DNA of 64,000 nucleotides from Camellia lanceoleosa. Its lineage: Eukaryota; Streptophyta; Magnoliopsida; Ericales; Theaceae. The notes under the pieces are model-generated. The model ran no database searches. It was not told the DNA's origin and saw only the letters and a program-made list of their open reading frames with translations. The translations under genes and the position numbers were made by a program. The stretch is taken from assembly GCA_025200525.1 (NCBI GenBank), contig CM045770.1:125589429-125653428 (forward strand). Direction: 5' to 3'. The first letter of the stretch is position 1. The number at the start of each line of letters is the position of its first letter. This document shows, piece by piece, positions 10,277 to 22,514 of this stretch.

Positions 10277-12400
10277 TATAGCGAGCTCGGTTTTGACCTA
10301 ATTTTTGTGGTGTTTCGGACTCGGGTTTAATGCTTCCATATTGTTGTTTACCTCTTTCTTCCCTTGTATCTCTTGGAAATTGGCTTTTGGGTTGTATTTG
10401 TGTGCTTGGAACAGGTTGGTTGCTTGTTTTTCTAAACCTTTGTTGCCCAGATTTTTGCTCCTTTGCTTGAGCGGCCATTATTGCGCTCGAGCGGGCTTTG
10501 AAAATTTTGCTCATCCGCTCAAGTAGCACTTCTCGCGCTCGAGCGAGCTTTGCGAACTCTCAGTACTTTGCAGGTCTGCAAAACTACTGGAAGAGTGTTT
10601 ACTACGCTCGAGTGACATTTCATGCGCTCGAGCAGCCTTCCTTGCGCTCGTTCATTGGTCTGTTGTCTGCAAAACTACTGGATGTGTGTTATCTACGCTC
10701 GAGCAGCCTTTCTTGCGCTCGAGCGGTAAGTGTCTTGTCGAGTCTGTCTTATCGCTCGAGTGAAACAACTTATTGTGTCTAACGCTCAAGTGTCAACTTT
10801 TTCGCTCGAGCGGACTGTGTGTATGTCAAATCGCAAAAATGACTTTTTACATCACTTTTTCAGATCTTTCTTCCAAAAACCCTAAAGTGAGACCCTCTCT
10901 CTCTAAAATACATTATCTCTCTACTTTTTCTCCTAGATCCATTGATCTTTCCGCCCTATTGTCTTTGGGAAGAGGGTATAGCACTATGAGAGCTTCGTTT
11001 TGATCCAATTGGAACTTGATTTCGGCATCATTTGAAGTTTCATCCTTGCTTCTTTGGTCTTCTAAACTTGAGGTAGGGACTCTCTACATCTTAATATGGG
11101 TTTTAACTTGGTTATAGGTTGTTGTGTGAAAATGGTGAGATTTGGGGGTGTTTTGAGCAAACCTAGGGTTTGGGTTCAAGTTTGAAAAGATGGATTTCTA
11201 TGTGGGGGTTATATAATTGATTATGGGGTTTGGATATGAGGTCATCTTGTGTTAATATTGTTGATTTTGGCCTTTGGGTTAATATTTAGAACATGGGGAG
11301 CTTTGCCCTAAAATGTCTTAAATAATTATTTTGTATAAATAATGAAATTGGTATGGAAAATGTGAAATTGGGAGGATATATACATGAATGGTGATGTTGG
11401 ATTTGTTTAATCATTCACCTATAGAAATTTGATGATTTATCTATTATAGAGATTGTATGTCTATTTAGAAATATCTATTTTGGACTATTGGTGGAGGATA
11501 GCCATGATTGTTGTAGACCTTGCATGTGGATTAGGCGAATTAAAACCAATCCCTTAAGCATTATCATTGAATATGATTATGGATGATATACATTATATAT
11601 GTATGATAATTGGACGAAGAAAGGGAATGTACTCCATGTTTTGAGGAGAAGAAAGGGGATGGACTCTATTGAACTAAGTTGGCCTGTGTGTCTAGGGTGA
11701 AAGTCTTGAAAATCATTTGTATACATGGGTGTCGATTCCTGCAAACAAAATTTCCGTAAAATGGCAAATAGAAGTGAATGCATTGTATGATGATTTTTAT
11801 CTGTTGGAAACCCGCGAGGCGTATCCTCTGTTTGGTAGAATAAATGGAGTGGATGTATCTAATGAACCAAAATGAACGAATTGAGAAGCAAGTTTGGTAT
11901 ACCATGGCTTGGAAAAGAGTTGTAAGATTTTGTCATTTAATAATGAACATGTGCATCATACTTATATCTCGTTAATCCTCATATATTGTGTTAGATTGTT
12001 TCTACTGGACTTTGGCTCACCCTACTTTGGGAAACCATTTTCGAGTACCGGTGACATGCCTCCTCCAAGGACGTAGCTTGGGGGGACTTTGGAGCCAGAG
12101 GCTCTTTTTATGTTATTTTGTATTTAATGTTCATTCAAGCCTAGGGCTTTATATGTACAGAGCTTATGACTCTCTTTTGTTGTAACCAAGCAATGACTTG
12201 GAAAGATGTAAGCCCGTAGGGCATTTATTTTGTTGAACATTAACTGGTATTACATACTATAGATTCAAGATGTACATTTATGAATGTATATTGCATGTGT
12301 TATCTTTTTTTAATACAAACTCTAATGAATGAAAGCATATCGTTTCTGTTATTACTTCTCTTACGAGTTGGATTTATAGTATTATTTTGGTGGCGTTATA
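10277..12400 (+). mobile_element. solo LTR G (Tekay-like), non-canonical TA...TA ends
   Basis: Flanked by CGCCA at 10272-10276 and 12401-12405. The viral reading frame is restored when it is removed. It starts TATAGCGAGC and ends GGCGTTATA, so the usual TG...CA has become TA...TA. Internal landmarks match the Tekay LTRs at 33659 and 40980: the palindrome array, a leader with AAAACCCTAAAG and CTCTCTC, a GGGGATGGACTC block at 11656, and a U5 with CCTCCAAGGAC and GTAAGCCCGTAGGGCATTTA. Length 2124 bp, with no internal domain. Confidence 0.9.
10466..10810 (+). repeat. 20-bp-phased CTCGAG palindrome array in LTR G
   Basis: Cores (CTCGAG, CTTGAG, CTCAAG or CTCGTT) start at 10466/10486, 10518/10538, 10607/10627/10647, 10698/10718 and 10755, 10785/10805. 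Each slash group has exactly 20 bp between members. The full unit is close to CGCTCGAGCG. The array ends shortly before the putative leader. Confidence 0.85.
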
Positions 12401-12790
12401 CGCCACGTTTAAGTTCAGCATTTTTATTGACATAGAAAGCTGGACATGACCAGGGGCATTTACTTTTACTAATGATTTTATTTTTGAGTAAATCATAAAT
12501 TTCTTTTTTACATTAATTCAACGTTCATTTGAATTGTTCTGGATTTAGTAGGAATGCGTTTTTCATTAAAGTTTTTAACATAAGGAAGAGTGACTACATG
12601 TTTTTTCTCATGCCAAAAAGTACTGGGAAGAGTAGAACAAACATTTTTCTCTAAATGATTTTTAGATTTTTACATTTGTTTCAATAAGAATGAGATTAGT
12701 TAATTGAGATTCAATTTTTTTATATTTGACTTCTTCTTTGAGAACTAGTAATTGTTTAGTTTTTTTGGTTTAATATATTGATTGATTGAG
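12401..12790 (-). pseudogene. endogenous caulimovirid remnant: N-terminal reverse transcriptase and upstream linker
   Basis: Minus-strand continuation of the polymerase. The segment at about 12406-12615 encodes the fingers region just N-terminal to the piece at 9988-10276, with one stop. 12620-12790 is a lysine-rich coiled-coil-like linker in broken frame. At about 12790 viral homology switches to the plus strand. Confidence 0.75.
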
Positions 12791-13507
12791 AGAGTGCCAA
12801 ACCTTCTACAAATAAACCAATTATTAGTGTAATGATTACTTTAGAAAGATTTAGAAAAGATAAACATAAAGAAGTAACTATACACGATCTACAAAATGAA
12901 ATTAATCAAATTAGCTAAATATTAAAGAATTAAAAATTAAAGATAAATCTTTAGAAGACGAAATTGCTATCTTAAAAATCAATAAAAATCATATTGACTT
13001 TGAAAGTAAAACTAATACATCCTCTGATGAATCTAGTAATATTCCAAATCATGTAATTTTTTTTATAATCGTTCCAATAAATCTAACGGTGAAGAAAATA
13101 ATCAAGAAAATAACCGATTAAACATAATTAATAAAATAAATATCCAAAAATGACATTCAAAAATAAAACTAGTAATAAATGATTATGAAATGGAAGTCAT
13201 AGCCTTAATTGATACAAGCATTGATCTTGATTATATTCAAGAAGGTTTAATCTCTACTAAATACTATTATAAAACAAATTAACAATTGAGCTCAGCTAAT
13301 GGTAGTCAAATGCATATTAAATATAAATTACTTAAAGTTCATATTTGTCAAAACAATGTTTGTTTTAAAACATCATTTGTTCTAGTACAAAATATGACTG
13401 ATAAAGTCATTTTAGGTGTCCCATTTATTTATTTATTATACGCATTCACTACTAATAATCATGGTATTACAACCCAAGCCTTTGGTCAAAAAGTAATTTT
13501 CAAATTC
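12791..13507 (+). pseudogene. endogenous caulimovirid remnant: linker and aspartic protease
   Basis: Plus-strand viral fragment. A lysine-rich segment with many stops (12791-13140) precedes a retropepsin-like domain at about 13185-13507. The active-site triad is degraded (an IDTS where DTG/DTA is expected). A long open stretch from 13286 covers the C-terminal half, with the conserved VILG-P strand motif. LTR H interrupts it at 13508, and the coding sense resumes at 45573. It is inverted relative to the polymerase fragments to the left. Confidence 0.75.
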
Positions 13508-13885
13508 TGTAACGCCCCAAAGAAATTAACAAAAATAGATTCATCATCTTCTAACAACATGATCTTGTTTCCCAATTAATAGCTTCCATTGCATAATATA
13601 TAACGAATATAAAGCCTCATCATTGACACCATCAACAAATCTCTAACGTTTGTATCCATTAAAGTCTTTGAGATTTACAAAAGTATTACACATGCGATTA
13701 TACATTCAACATTCCTAGAATATAAATCTACAGCATGTGACACAATAGTCAAGTACAATTTAATGCCCTCAAAGGTTACAAATTCCAAGGGTTATGTCCA
13801 GTTACACAAAAATGGTCATCAAAACCCATACATGTAAAGCGCTTGGCTTGTCAACAATAATTACAACAAAAGAAAATAGCATTGT

Positions 13886-16376
13886 TGTCACGACCCAAAC
13901 CCGCCCCTATAGGTTTAGCGTCGTAACCGACCAGTAATCCTTGGATTACCAAAGGTCTCTTAACAGAATAACATATAATTAGGGGCTGCAGAAGCAATTA
14001 TACGAAATATACATAGTCCATAGAGTCGTGCAAATATACATGGGACAGAAATTTGAAACCTTATATAATATATATTCATATATGTGACATCATGATGCAT
14101 TAGTCTTCATCACATTTGATACAATTGTAGCCCAAAAAGAAAAATAGCTTAACATACACAAAACAAAAGACTTGTTCGTATTACAAACAAAAATATAAGG
14201 TCTTTACTTATGCCACTTAGACTTGACTTGATCACACAAGGGAACCTCCTCGAAGGCACAAGAATTGGCTGACAAAACAAAGGTACCAGATCCTCAACTT
14301 TGGATCTGGTCACGCACCTGGTCACCTACATACATAATATAACTTGTGAGCAGAAGCCCAGTGAATAATAACAAAATAAAGATTTTAATGAATGATGCCC
14401 AGAACAGATTTCAAATCTCATAGCAAATCAAAATCATAAGTAGGTTTATAACAGAAATAGAGTCATAGTCTTATTCATAGTCAAATCATGTGTGGTATAT
14501 CCATTAGCACAAACATGTCTCTTTGGTCAAGCATATCAAGTTCCAAAAAAGAACCTCCGGTACTGAGTAACATATCTCATACATGAGCTGCGGTATTGTT
14601 TTCCCCGGGCGAGGGCCTGTGCCATGGTATTATCTCCCCCAGACGAGGACCTCATGACCATAAGCCACAGTATTATGTTCCCTGGGTGAGGGCTTTTGCT
14701 AAGGATACCACAATTACTTTTCAAGAAACTTGGAAAATCATTCATTCATACAAAACATAGCATTTCTGAAAACTAATCATTTCATATCATCAGAAAATAA
14801 TTAAAGTCAAACATAGCTTTACAAAGTTATTACTCATAGATAGCTTTGGCAGTAAACAAATGGATCAACCGCTCATAGCGCATGACCTACACCAAACATA
14901 ACAGATACATATAATGAAACACACTCTCGGTTGGTACTTACTTCTTTCGTTTCATTCTTAGTGTGTTTCTAAGTTTTAATCCTCATATTGAGTCCTAATC
15001 TTGGCCTAGGAATGCCTAGGATGCAATGAGGATGCAAAAATGCATTTGAAAATATTTGGTCAAAAATGCTAGAAACAGGGTCCCTGCTCGAGCAGACATA
15101 AAAACATATAAGGGGCCGCTCGAGCTCAACTTACTCTGCTCGAGTAGTCTGTAAACTTTGAAAAAGTACTGGTTATGTGATTTTCACGCTCGACGGACAC
15201 TCAACGGTTGCTCGAGCGTAAGACTCATGTCCCTGCTTGAGCGCAACCATTTCTGCTCAAGCGGTCTGCAAAAACATGAAACTTCTAGGAGCTTGCATTT
15301 CACGCTTGAGCGAACTTCAGATCACTCGAGCGGGAGTGCAAGATCACAGAGTGGTCACTCGAGCGTAGATTTTGCCGCTCAAGCAGAAGTGCAGAATCTG
15401 GAATTTCCAGATTGCACTTCCAAGCTCCAAACTCAAATTCAATCCTTCAAAACACAACTCTTAGGCCCTAAAACTTTAGGAAACAAATCTAAACTTGGAA
15501 AACATAGAGAATTTAAGATCATTTCATAAAATCAAGGCCCAACAGCATGTCAATTCTTCAAAACCAAACTTGAACAATATGTATACATAACATTCATGTG
15601 TTAATTCTTGTCCTATACTTTGAAGACTTGATCAATTTGTGTCAAATGATGTGAAATGAGACCAATTGCCAAAACCATGCTAAAATGAACACATGCATGT
15701 ATGAATTTCTTGGAATCAACCTCAAAATATTAGAAAATGAGCATGCATGCATGAATCATGTTCAATTCTATCATATAATCTCAATTCTCTATAAATAATG
15801 CATAAAGTAAGTTAAACTCATAGAGTGTGATTTAATTTCTTACCTAAAGTCCATAATTCCCTTAGATTCTAGCTAGGCTCAACAAACTATCACCAATTCT
15901 TTCCAATTCTTGATCACTCTTAGCAAATCTCTCTTATCCTCCTTGAATTGAGCTCAAGTTTCCTCTTCTCCCTCTCTCACACGTTTATTGCTTAAGATAA
16001 TGGTAGGAATGAGTTCTCTCAATTATAAGTGGTATATTTATATGTTTGATTAGCTAGGCTAATTAATTGTGACTAAAACAAAGTTGATTCAACTTAATAA
16101 TTTATTTATTCTAATTTAATCGTTTCGAATCAAATTTTAATTAAACCTACCATAAAATTCTAAAAATTCTACTAACACATAAATCAAGTCAATTTCTGAA
16201 TCGGATGCCGATAAGGCCTTCAATTTGTAAATCGAAATGAAAACATGAACAGATCTTTCCACGTTAAACAAATATAAACACATACAAGGTAATATATGAT
16301 GCAAAATTTCACTTTAATTACTTTTTAGGCAAAATTAAACATGGATTAACGTTAATCGTGGGTTGGGGTTGTTACA
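13886..16376 (-). mobile_element. solo LTR I inside H
   Basis: On the minus strand TGTAACAACC...GGGTCGTGACA. The flanks ATTGT (13881-13885) and CTTGT (16377-16381) are a TSD with one mismatch; the corresponding site in element A reads CCTTGTG, which supports CTTGT as original. 2491 bp, no internal domain. It contains the phased palindrome array at 15087-15383 and U5-like blocks near 14530-14700, in which GGGCGAGGGC-type segments repeat three times. Confidence 0.8.
15087..15383 (-). repeat. degenerate 20-bp-phased CTCGAG palindrome array in LTR I
   Basis: Cores start at 15087, 15119/15139, 15189/15211, 15236/15256, 15305/15325 and 15358/15378. Four of the five pairs are exactly 20 bp apart. 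The pair at 22 bp contains a damaged core (CTCGAC). Cores vary among CTCGAG, CTTGAG and CTCAAG, so spacing is better kept than sequence. Confidence 0.8.
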
Positions 16377-16464
16377 CTTGTGCCCTCAAAATATACATTC
16401 TATGCCTCTAACTTATCACACTTGTGCCCTCAAAATATACATTCTATGCCTCTAACTTAGCGGA
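16377..16464. repeat. 44-bp tandem duplication next to LTR I
   Basis: 16377-16420 and 16421-16464 are nearly identical (CTTGTGCCCTCAAAATATAC...). It starts exactly at the right TSD of LTR I, so it probably formed with or after that insertion. Confidence 0.85.
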
Positions 16465-16967
16465 ATCACCACATTTTTTCCTACACAAAATCCCATAGGG
16501 TGAGTACAAAGCCCAATAGGAAGATCTTAACAAAGTATATACATTTTACACAGTCTCCTGAGATAAATGCACATGCCATGTCATGCTCAAAAACATATCT
16601 CTATCTTTTGAAAATTTTGTGCACGATGCAATTTGAAAACACAACAATTCAATAACTTCAATATAGTTCAAGGGGTGGTAAATACGACTCAGGTATTCCC
16701 TAGGTTGATGTCTACAAGTAGGCATATCAAGCACTACCAATTGCCACTTTATCGGTTACTAACCGGAAGGGATGTGTTACCTCCTCCGCGCGTGTTTTCG
16801 GTCATTCACCATGAATACTCAGGCCAACTTAACTAATACCAACTACACCCCCTATCTGAACTTACCAATGTATTTATCCCAAAACAATTCAAATAATCTT
16901 GTTTCACAAAATAATTTCTTTCTCAAAGCAATAATTTTTCAATGCAAGATTCAAAATTAATTATAAC
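16465..16967 (-). mobile_element. U5/R portion of solo LTR H
   Basis: Third visible piece of H. It carries the shared blocks CCCATAGGGTGAGTACAAAG (16491), GGGGTGGTAAATACGACTC (16672) and CCGGAAGGGATGTG (16760), which align with 18528-18840 in the LTR of element A. No coding sequence. Confidence 0.75.
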
Positions 16968-17780
16968 TGTACGGGAAAGAATTTCACCTTCTCGTATAAT
17001 CCTGTTGATCAAGTCTGCGTTCCTCAATACGTCGTCGTTCCACTACCTGAAAACTCAAACGTGAGCTGGCCGGCGGGTGTGTGCCGGAAACCTCTCCGAT
17101 GCCTAAGTCAGTAAGCAAGACAGGAAGGCAAAAGCTCAATGTATTCAGGGAGCAAAATTGTATTACCTCTCTAAAGGTGTTATTGATGAGCTTATATAGA
17201 CTTCACGTGGCACAATCCTGGTAGGATTCTTAGCCCTCCAAGTGTAGAGTCCTTCTAGGACTACTCCTCCTTGCATAGAGTCCTCCTAGAACTCATACTC
17301 TTGGAAGATAATGCTTATCCTCCAACACCCTCCCTCACTGCTTAAACCAAGTGAGATGGTTCTTCTTATGACCGGACTACTTCAGAACCGAGGTAACATC
17401 TCCAGATCAGACATTTACTATTCCCTCCTACCTCGGTTTTCCATGCCTAAACCGAGCTAACCATAGGAGTCTCTTACCTCGGTTTTCCATGTTTGGACCG
17501 AGCTAACCATAAGAGAGTTGAACCGAACTATCTCCAAACCGAAGTCCCCTCATGGACTTGGTACACCTTGGTTATCATATGTCTTAACCGAACTACCAAC
17601 ATCATACTTCCCAGCCGGAGTAAAAAGTAAACCTCACGCGGCCGGACTAACATTCAACCGGTCTAACATAGAAGCTATATCTCCAAACCGGAGTAACTCC
17701 CACAGGGCCATTCGCTCGGCCTCTTTTACCTCGGCCCAAGACCCAGCTCGGCCCAATTTTGCGTATAAATTGCCCTCTCA
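16968..17780 (-). mobile_element. solo LTR J, 813 bp, probably Copia-type
   Basis: Flanked by ATAAC at 16963-16967 and 17781-17785. On the minus strand it runs TGAGAGGGCAATTTATACGC...CCCGTACA. A TATA box (TCTATATAAG, minus, 17191-17200) is followed by a short leader, as in a retrotransposon promoter. It is GC-richer than its surroundings, and its U3 carries inverted CTCGGT/ACCGAG pairs. Short LTR length favours a Ty1/Copia origin, but without an internal region the superfamily is not proven. Confidence 0.8.
17432..17664 (-). repeat. inverted CTCGGT...ACCGAG pairs in the U3 of LTR J
   Basis: CTCGGT at 17432 with ACCGAG at 17451, and CTCGGT at 17478 with ACCGAG at 17497, repeat the same 19-bp dyad arrangement; CTTGGT at 17567 with ACCGAA at about 17587 is similar. 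Further CCGG-containing units follow to 17664. They lie upstream of the TATA box in the LTR's sense. Confidence 0.65.
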
Positions 17781-17785
17781 ATAAC

Positions 17786-18064
17786 AATGATTAAATGGAA
17801 TGGCAATGCAAAATGTAACAATGCATTAATATAGTTCCATTTTCAATCCCACCACACAACCCTCAATTGTGATCAAATTCCCACATCTCTTATCAATATA
17901 ACATCATAATATATTCCAAGAGATAATATAACAAAATTAACATACATGTATTTTCCACATATTAATCCTCATTTTCTAAACTTGGTCTTTCCAAGACAAA
18001 CCAAAAAAGCTATCCATAAAACTTCAAAATTAACAATTCTCATTCCTTCATGAAATTCCTCATT
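17786..18064 (-). mobile_element. fragment of solo LTR H between J and element A
   Basis: AT-rich piece of H without coding potential. It continues at 44552 once element A is removed; the junction is the A target site TGATA. Confidence 0.7.
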
Positions 18065-18069
18065 TGATA

Positions 18070-20926
18070 TGTAACGCCCCCAACAATATTGACGTCTAAT
18101 ATATCTAGATTAACTCAAAGGCATAATCTAAATCTCATTACTTCTCATTATTACATACAAGAACATCGAATAATATAGACATTTCAATAGTCGACATTCA
18201 TACTAAATTACCATTTTTCTATTAACGATATCCGACATGGATTTCACAAAAGAGAGACCGCTTGCATTAATACATTCATCATCCTTAAGATATAATTTTT
18301 ATAGCATGTGATAATAACAAGTTAAAGCAACAAAATACAAATTAATGCCTTAACGGCTACAAGTTCCAAGGCTTTGCCCGGTTACAACAAATTAGTTTTC
18401 AAACCCATACATAGATAGCCCTTGGCTTGCAAAGAAAACAAAACAAATAAATAATTGAGCCTTGTGCTCCAAAAGATCCTCCACGCCTTCACTTTGGCGG
18501 AGGCACACCACAATCACCTGAAAAATGGTTTCCACTAAGGGATGAGCATAAAGCCCAGTAGAGATAATCTAAATAAAGTGCACGCAGTTTAACAATATTA
18601 TGAGGTGCAATGCATATGAGATGCCAATGCCAAAAATCATAGGTTTTCTCTTTTTTTTTCAAAATTTTCATTCCATGCATTTGTTTAAAAGCATAACCAA
18701 TTCAATCATCCATTTCATGAAACAAGGGGCGGTAAATACGACACTGGAAATCCCTAGGCTGGTGTCTGCAAGTAGGCATAACTAGCACTACCAAAACCCC
18801 CACTTTACCGGTTGCTAACCGGAAGGGAAATGGTACCTCCTCCGCACGTGTTTTCGATTTTTCACCCCAGACACTCAGGCCAACTTAAACAATATCAATC
18901 TACACCCCCTATCTGGATTTATCAAACGTATTTACCCCATAACTCAACATATTTCAAATATTCTCAAAGAATCAATTTGAAAATCAATTTCTCAAATCCA
19001 ATGCACGAATTAAATCATGAGATTATGCAATGTTTAATACCATGCATGAATTAACAAACATTCTAATTTACCTATTACACATGCAATTTCTGTAATAATA
19101 AATACAACCCTCCACGGTTGCCCAAACAATTATCTTTATACAAAATATAAATTTCAAGGGACCAACATAACTCATAATCTCATATTTTCAATCATTTCGA
19201 CATAGAAGTAACAATCACATGCTCAATCTCCTATTTCCCAACTCAATCAAGAATCATAATATTCTTTTTTTTTTTAAAAAAAATCATCAATCTTCCCTTT
19301 TTATTCAAACTCAAGAATTAGTCAAGAATTTTCATAATGCCAAAAATAACATTCTTTCTTTCAACAATTCTGAATACCTCAACAAGACAAATATTCTCAT
19401 CTTTCTCAAAGTTTAATATTTTCAAATTTAACAATTTTCAAAAGAAACCTCAATGGTTTTCAATATTCCCGACAACATTCTTATCAATCTCATCCCTATA
19501 AATATCTACTTTCAAATTCTTATTTGTTCAAATAAACATATATTTTTAACTCTAGTAAGCTTGTCACAAACTCGTCCCAAAAATCTAAAACTGAACATTT
19601 AAATTTCTAGGTTTTATTAAAATTTGGGGGTTTCTCAAAAATAAAATAAAATAGAATAAAATGCATTCTTCAACATCCATGAGTCATACAAAAACCAAAC
19701 ACAACTAGCAATGGATTTTCAAAAAAAAAAAAAAAAAAGTTGAGAACTTCCCCCTGTTTATGCATTTAATATACCATTAATAAAACCCTAATCTTTTCAA
19801 ATATCACATTATCAAAGTAACACATAATAAAGCTAAAACACATACACAATATTTAGAAAATCCCTAGCTCAAAAGTTAGAAGAAGAAACAAGCAAAAATC
19901 CCAATTTTCGGTTGTGTTGGATTTCGATCTCCACCGGTCAAAACGTTGCTCTCGCCAAGCTCTTCACTTTGATCTTAAGAACTATGGTCTAAAACCTTAT
20001 AGATTTTGGTAGAACAAAGATTTTATATGATAAAAGTAACAAAAACAAAGAAAAAAAAATCGGAGAGAGAGAGAGAGAGAGAGCCGAGAGAGAGAAGGAG
20101 TGAGCTGTGCAATTCAAAAAAAAGAATGAAAGAAGTGAAAGTGAAGTTAAAGGGGAGTGGGGGCAGCCCCTCCACGTGTATTATTATTATTATTATTATT
20201 TTTTTTTTTTTCAAATCAATGTACACCTGTGTATATAAAAAATATATATATATATATATAACTAAAGGTATATTTTAGGAACATTATAATATTTTGTAAC
20301 ATAAGAAATAAAATGATACAATTATTTTCTCACTACAAAATATATTTTGTTTAATGGTGCACACCATAAATATTCACAACTCTTTTATGGTAATCAAATA
20401 ATAATAATAATAAAATAACAACAATATTATATGGTTACTAACAGGTCATGATTCAATCAATTGAGTCCAAAATAAATAGAGTTTAATTATTTAAAATAAA
20501 TTTCCAACTGAGATTAAAATATAAATAAATTTTAAAAGACTTAAGGTGATCCCCACCATTCACATAATTAAACATGAACCAAAATGATTAAGTACGGACT
20601 AATCAAATAAGTCCCAAAAATTAAATTTATAACTCATTTAATATTCAAGACCCAAGGATAATTAAAACTCAAAAATAATTTGTTAAGCGGCCCTTACGAA
20701 GCCAAAATCAAGAGGTAATATAATTTGTTTCTACCAATTTAAATAGAATGGTCCACGACACCACAACTATAATAATAACAACTAAACAATCAAACGATTT
20801 GGAAATTCATACCAATCCAAGTCCAATCAATACCCGAACCCACAAACATATTTAAAAAAAAAATTACTACACAAATATTGAAAAGAATAATAAATAAATA
20901 AATTCAGTTTGATTCAACTCGTTACA
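18070..20926 (-). mobile_element. 3' LTR of element A
   Basis: 2857 bp. Read on the minus strand, U3 starts at 20926. A (TA)n stretch (20246-20260) and a GA/CT tract (20063-20096) precede the leader, with a conserved GAGAGCAACGTTTTGACC block at 19935-19952. U5 contains the CCGGTTGCTAACCGG-type block (about 18805) and GCCAAGGGCTATC (about 18415), ending at 18070. A (TTA)n run at 20179-20200 is absent from the 5' LTR copy, which instead has a GGGCTTGCTGCCTCCTC segment. Confidence 0.88.
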
Positions 20927-20943
20927 ACCTTCCCCCTTTAAGG
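20927..20943 (-). other. polypurine tract of element A
   Basis: Minus strand CCTTAAAGGGGGAAGG abuts the 3' LTR start. It is preceded in sense by a GGAGGCGAAATTCC block (20944-20958), the same kind of end as in the Tekay element (GGGGACGAAATTC before 40966). Confidence 0.8.
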
Positions 20944-21087
20944 AATTTCGCCTCCGAAATTCGCCTTGATCAAAAGAATAATGGAATTTACTCTTAACAT
21001 AATCACTTGAGCCTTAAACTCTCAATAGCCATTTTCACATTGAGACATTCTTTCAATACCCAAAACACGTACTAAGCTCACTCTCAA
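20944..21087 (-). mobile_element. 3' end of the internal region of element A
   Basis: Non-coding tail between solo LTR B and the polypurine tract. It includes the TTTCGGAGGCGAAATTCC motif typical of the sequence just before the polypurine tract in plant chromoviruses. Confidence 0.7.
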
Positions 21088-22514
21088 TGTAACGCCCCCC
21101 AAAATAATACAATAAAGATAACTCAAATGCGGAATAAATATGAGAAACAACATACTTTCATACATCAGAGTTCACTGTTTAACAACCAATTAATTGCCAT
21201 GTAGGCATACATCTTTCCAAGACATTGCTTGGTTACACAAATTGAGTCTCGCTCATTACATCTTAAGCCCTTGGCTTTATAAATAATAAACATACACACA
21301 TAATGCATAAATAAGAAGCTCTTGCTTCCTGAAAGTCCATCCATGCTATTGCCTTGGAGGAAACATCTCGCCCACACCTGAAAATGATATTCCCGTATAG
21401 GGTGAGCCAATAGCCCAGTAAAGATAATCTAACACAATATATGAGATTTAGCAAAGGTATAAATACTACGTGCATAAACAATACCGATACTAAAACATCC
21501 ACAAGGCCTGCTTATTCATATACCACTAAGACCAAACCTCACTTCCATTTTCCTTCAATTCATTTCAAGTTCATATATGCTACTCAATTCATGAGTTAAA
21601 TTCATTATCTTTCAACAACCAAAATGAGACTACAACTCAATGATTTCCAATTATGCAAAACACACATAAACACTTCAAATCTACCATTTTACGGATATTT
21701 CATCCGAAGGAATCGACACCCATGTATATTTTCTCAAATATGCCATTTTACGGATATTTCGTCGGCGGGAATCGGCACCCATATATATATGATTTCGGGT
21801 CTTTCACTCAGGACACTCCGGCCAGCTTGCTTTCAGCTGAGTCCATCCCCTTTCTCCTCCTAAATAAACATACATATACAATGTATTTACAAACATAGTG
21901 ATATGCAATGACAACCCATATTTGATTAGCATTAAATCGTCTAATCCTCATACAATTTCTACAACAATCATAGCTATCCTCCACTGATAGCCCAATACAA
22001 TTATCTCTAAACAGATATTCAATCTTAAGATAAATAGTTCATTCAAAACTTCCAAAAGTGTAAGATAATACATGTCTAATTTCACCATCTATACCCATAA
22101 CCTTCCAATTTCACATTTTAAATGCTAATCCCAATTATTTATACAAAATAATAATTTAATCAAAATTAGGGCAAAATCTCCCTCTTCAAAATATCAACCC
22201 AAACACCAAAATCAACTATGTTGGCATAACATGATCTTATATTCAAGCCTCATACTCATTTACCTCATATTCATCAAATACCCCTCTTTTCATTTCACAC
22301 CCAAATCCTAAATTTGTCCAAACCACAACCAAATCTCATCGTCTGTACACAATAGCAAATAACTAAGCTAAAAATCATATTAGAGTGTAGAAAATCCCTA
22401 CCTCAAGTTAGAAGAGGAAACAAGCAAAAATCCAAATTTTTGATTTTGTCGGATTTTGATCTCCACTGATCAAAATGTTGCTCTCACCAAGCTCTTCCCT
22501 TTCTCCTCAAGAAC

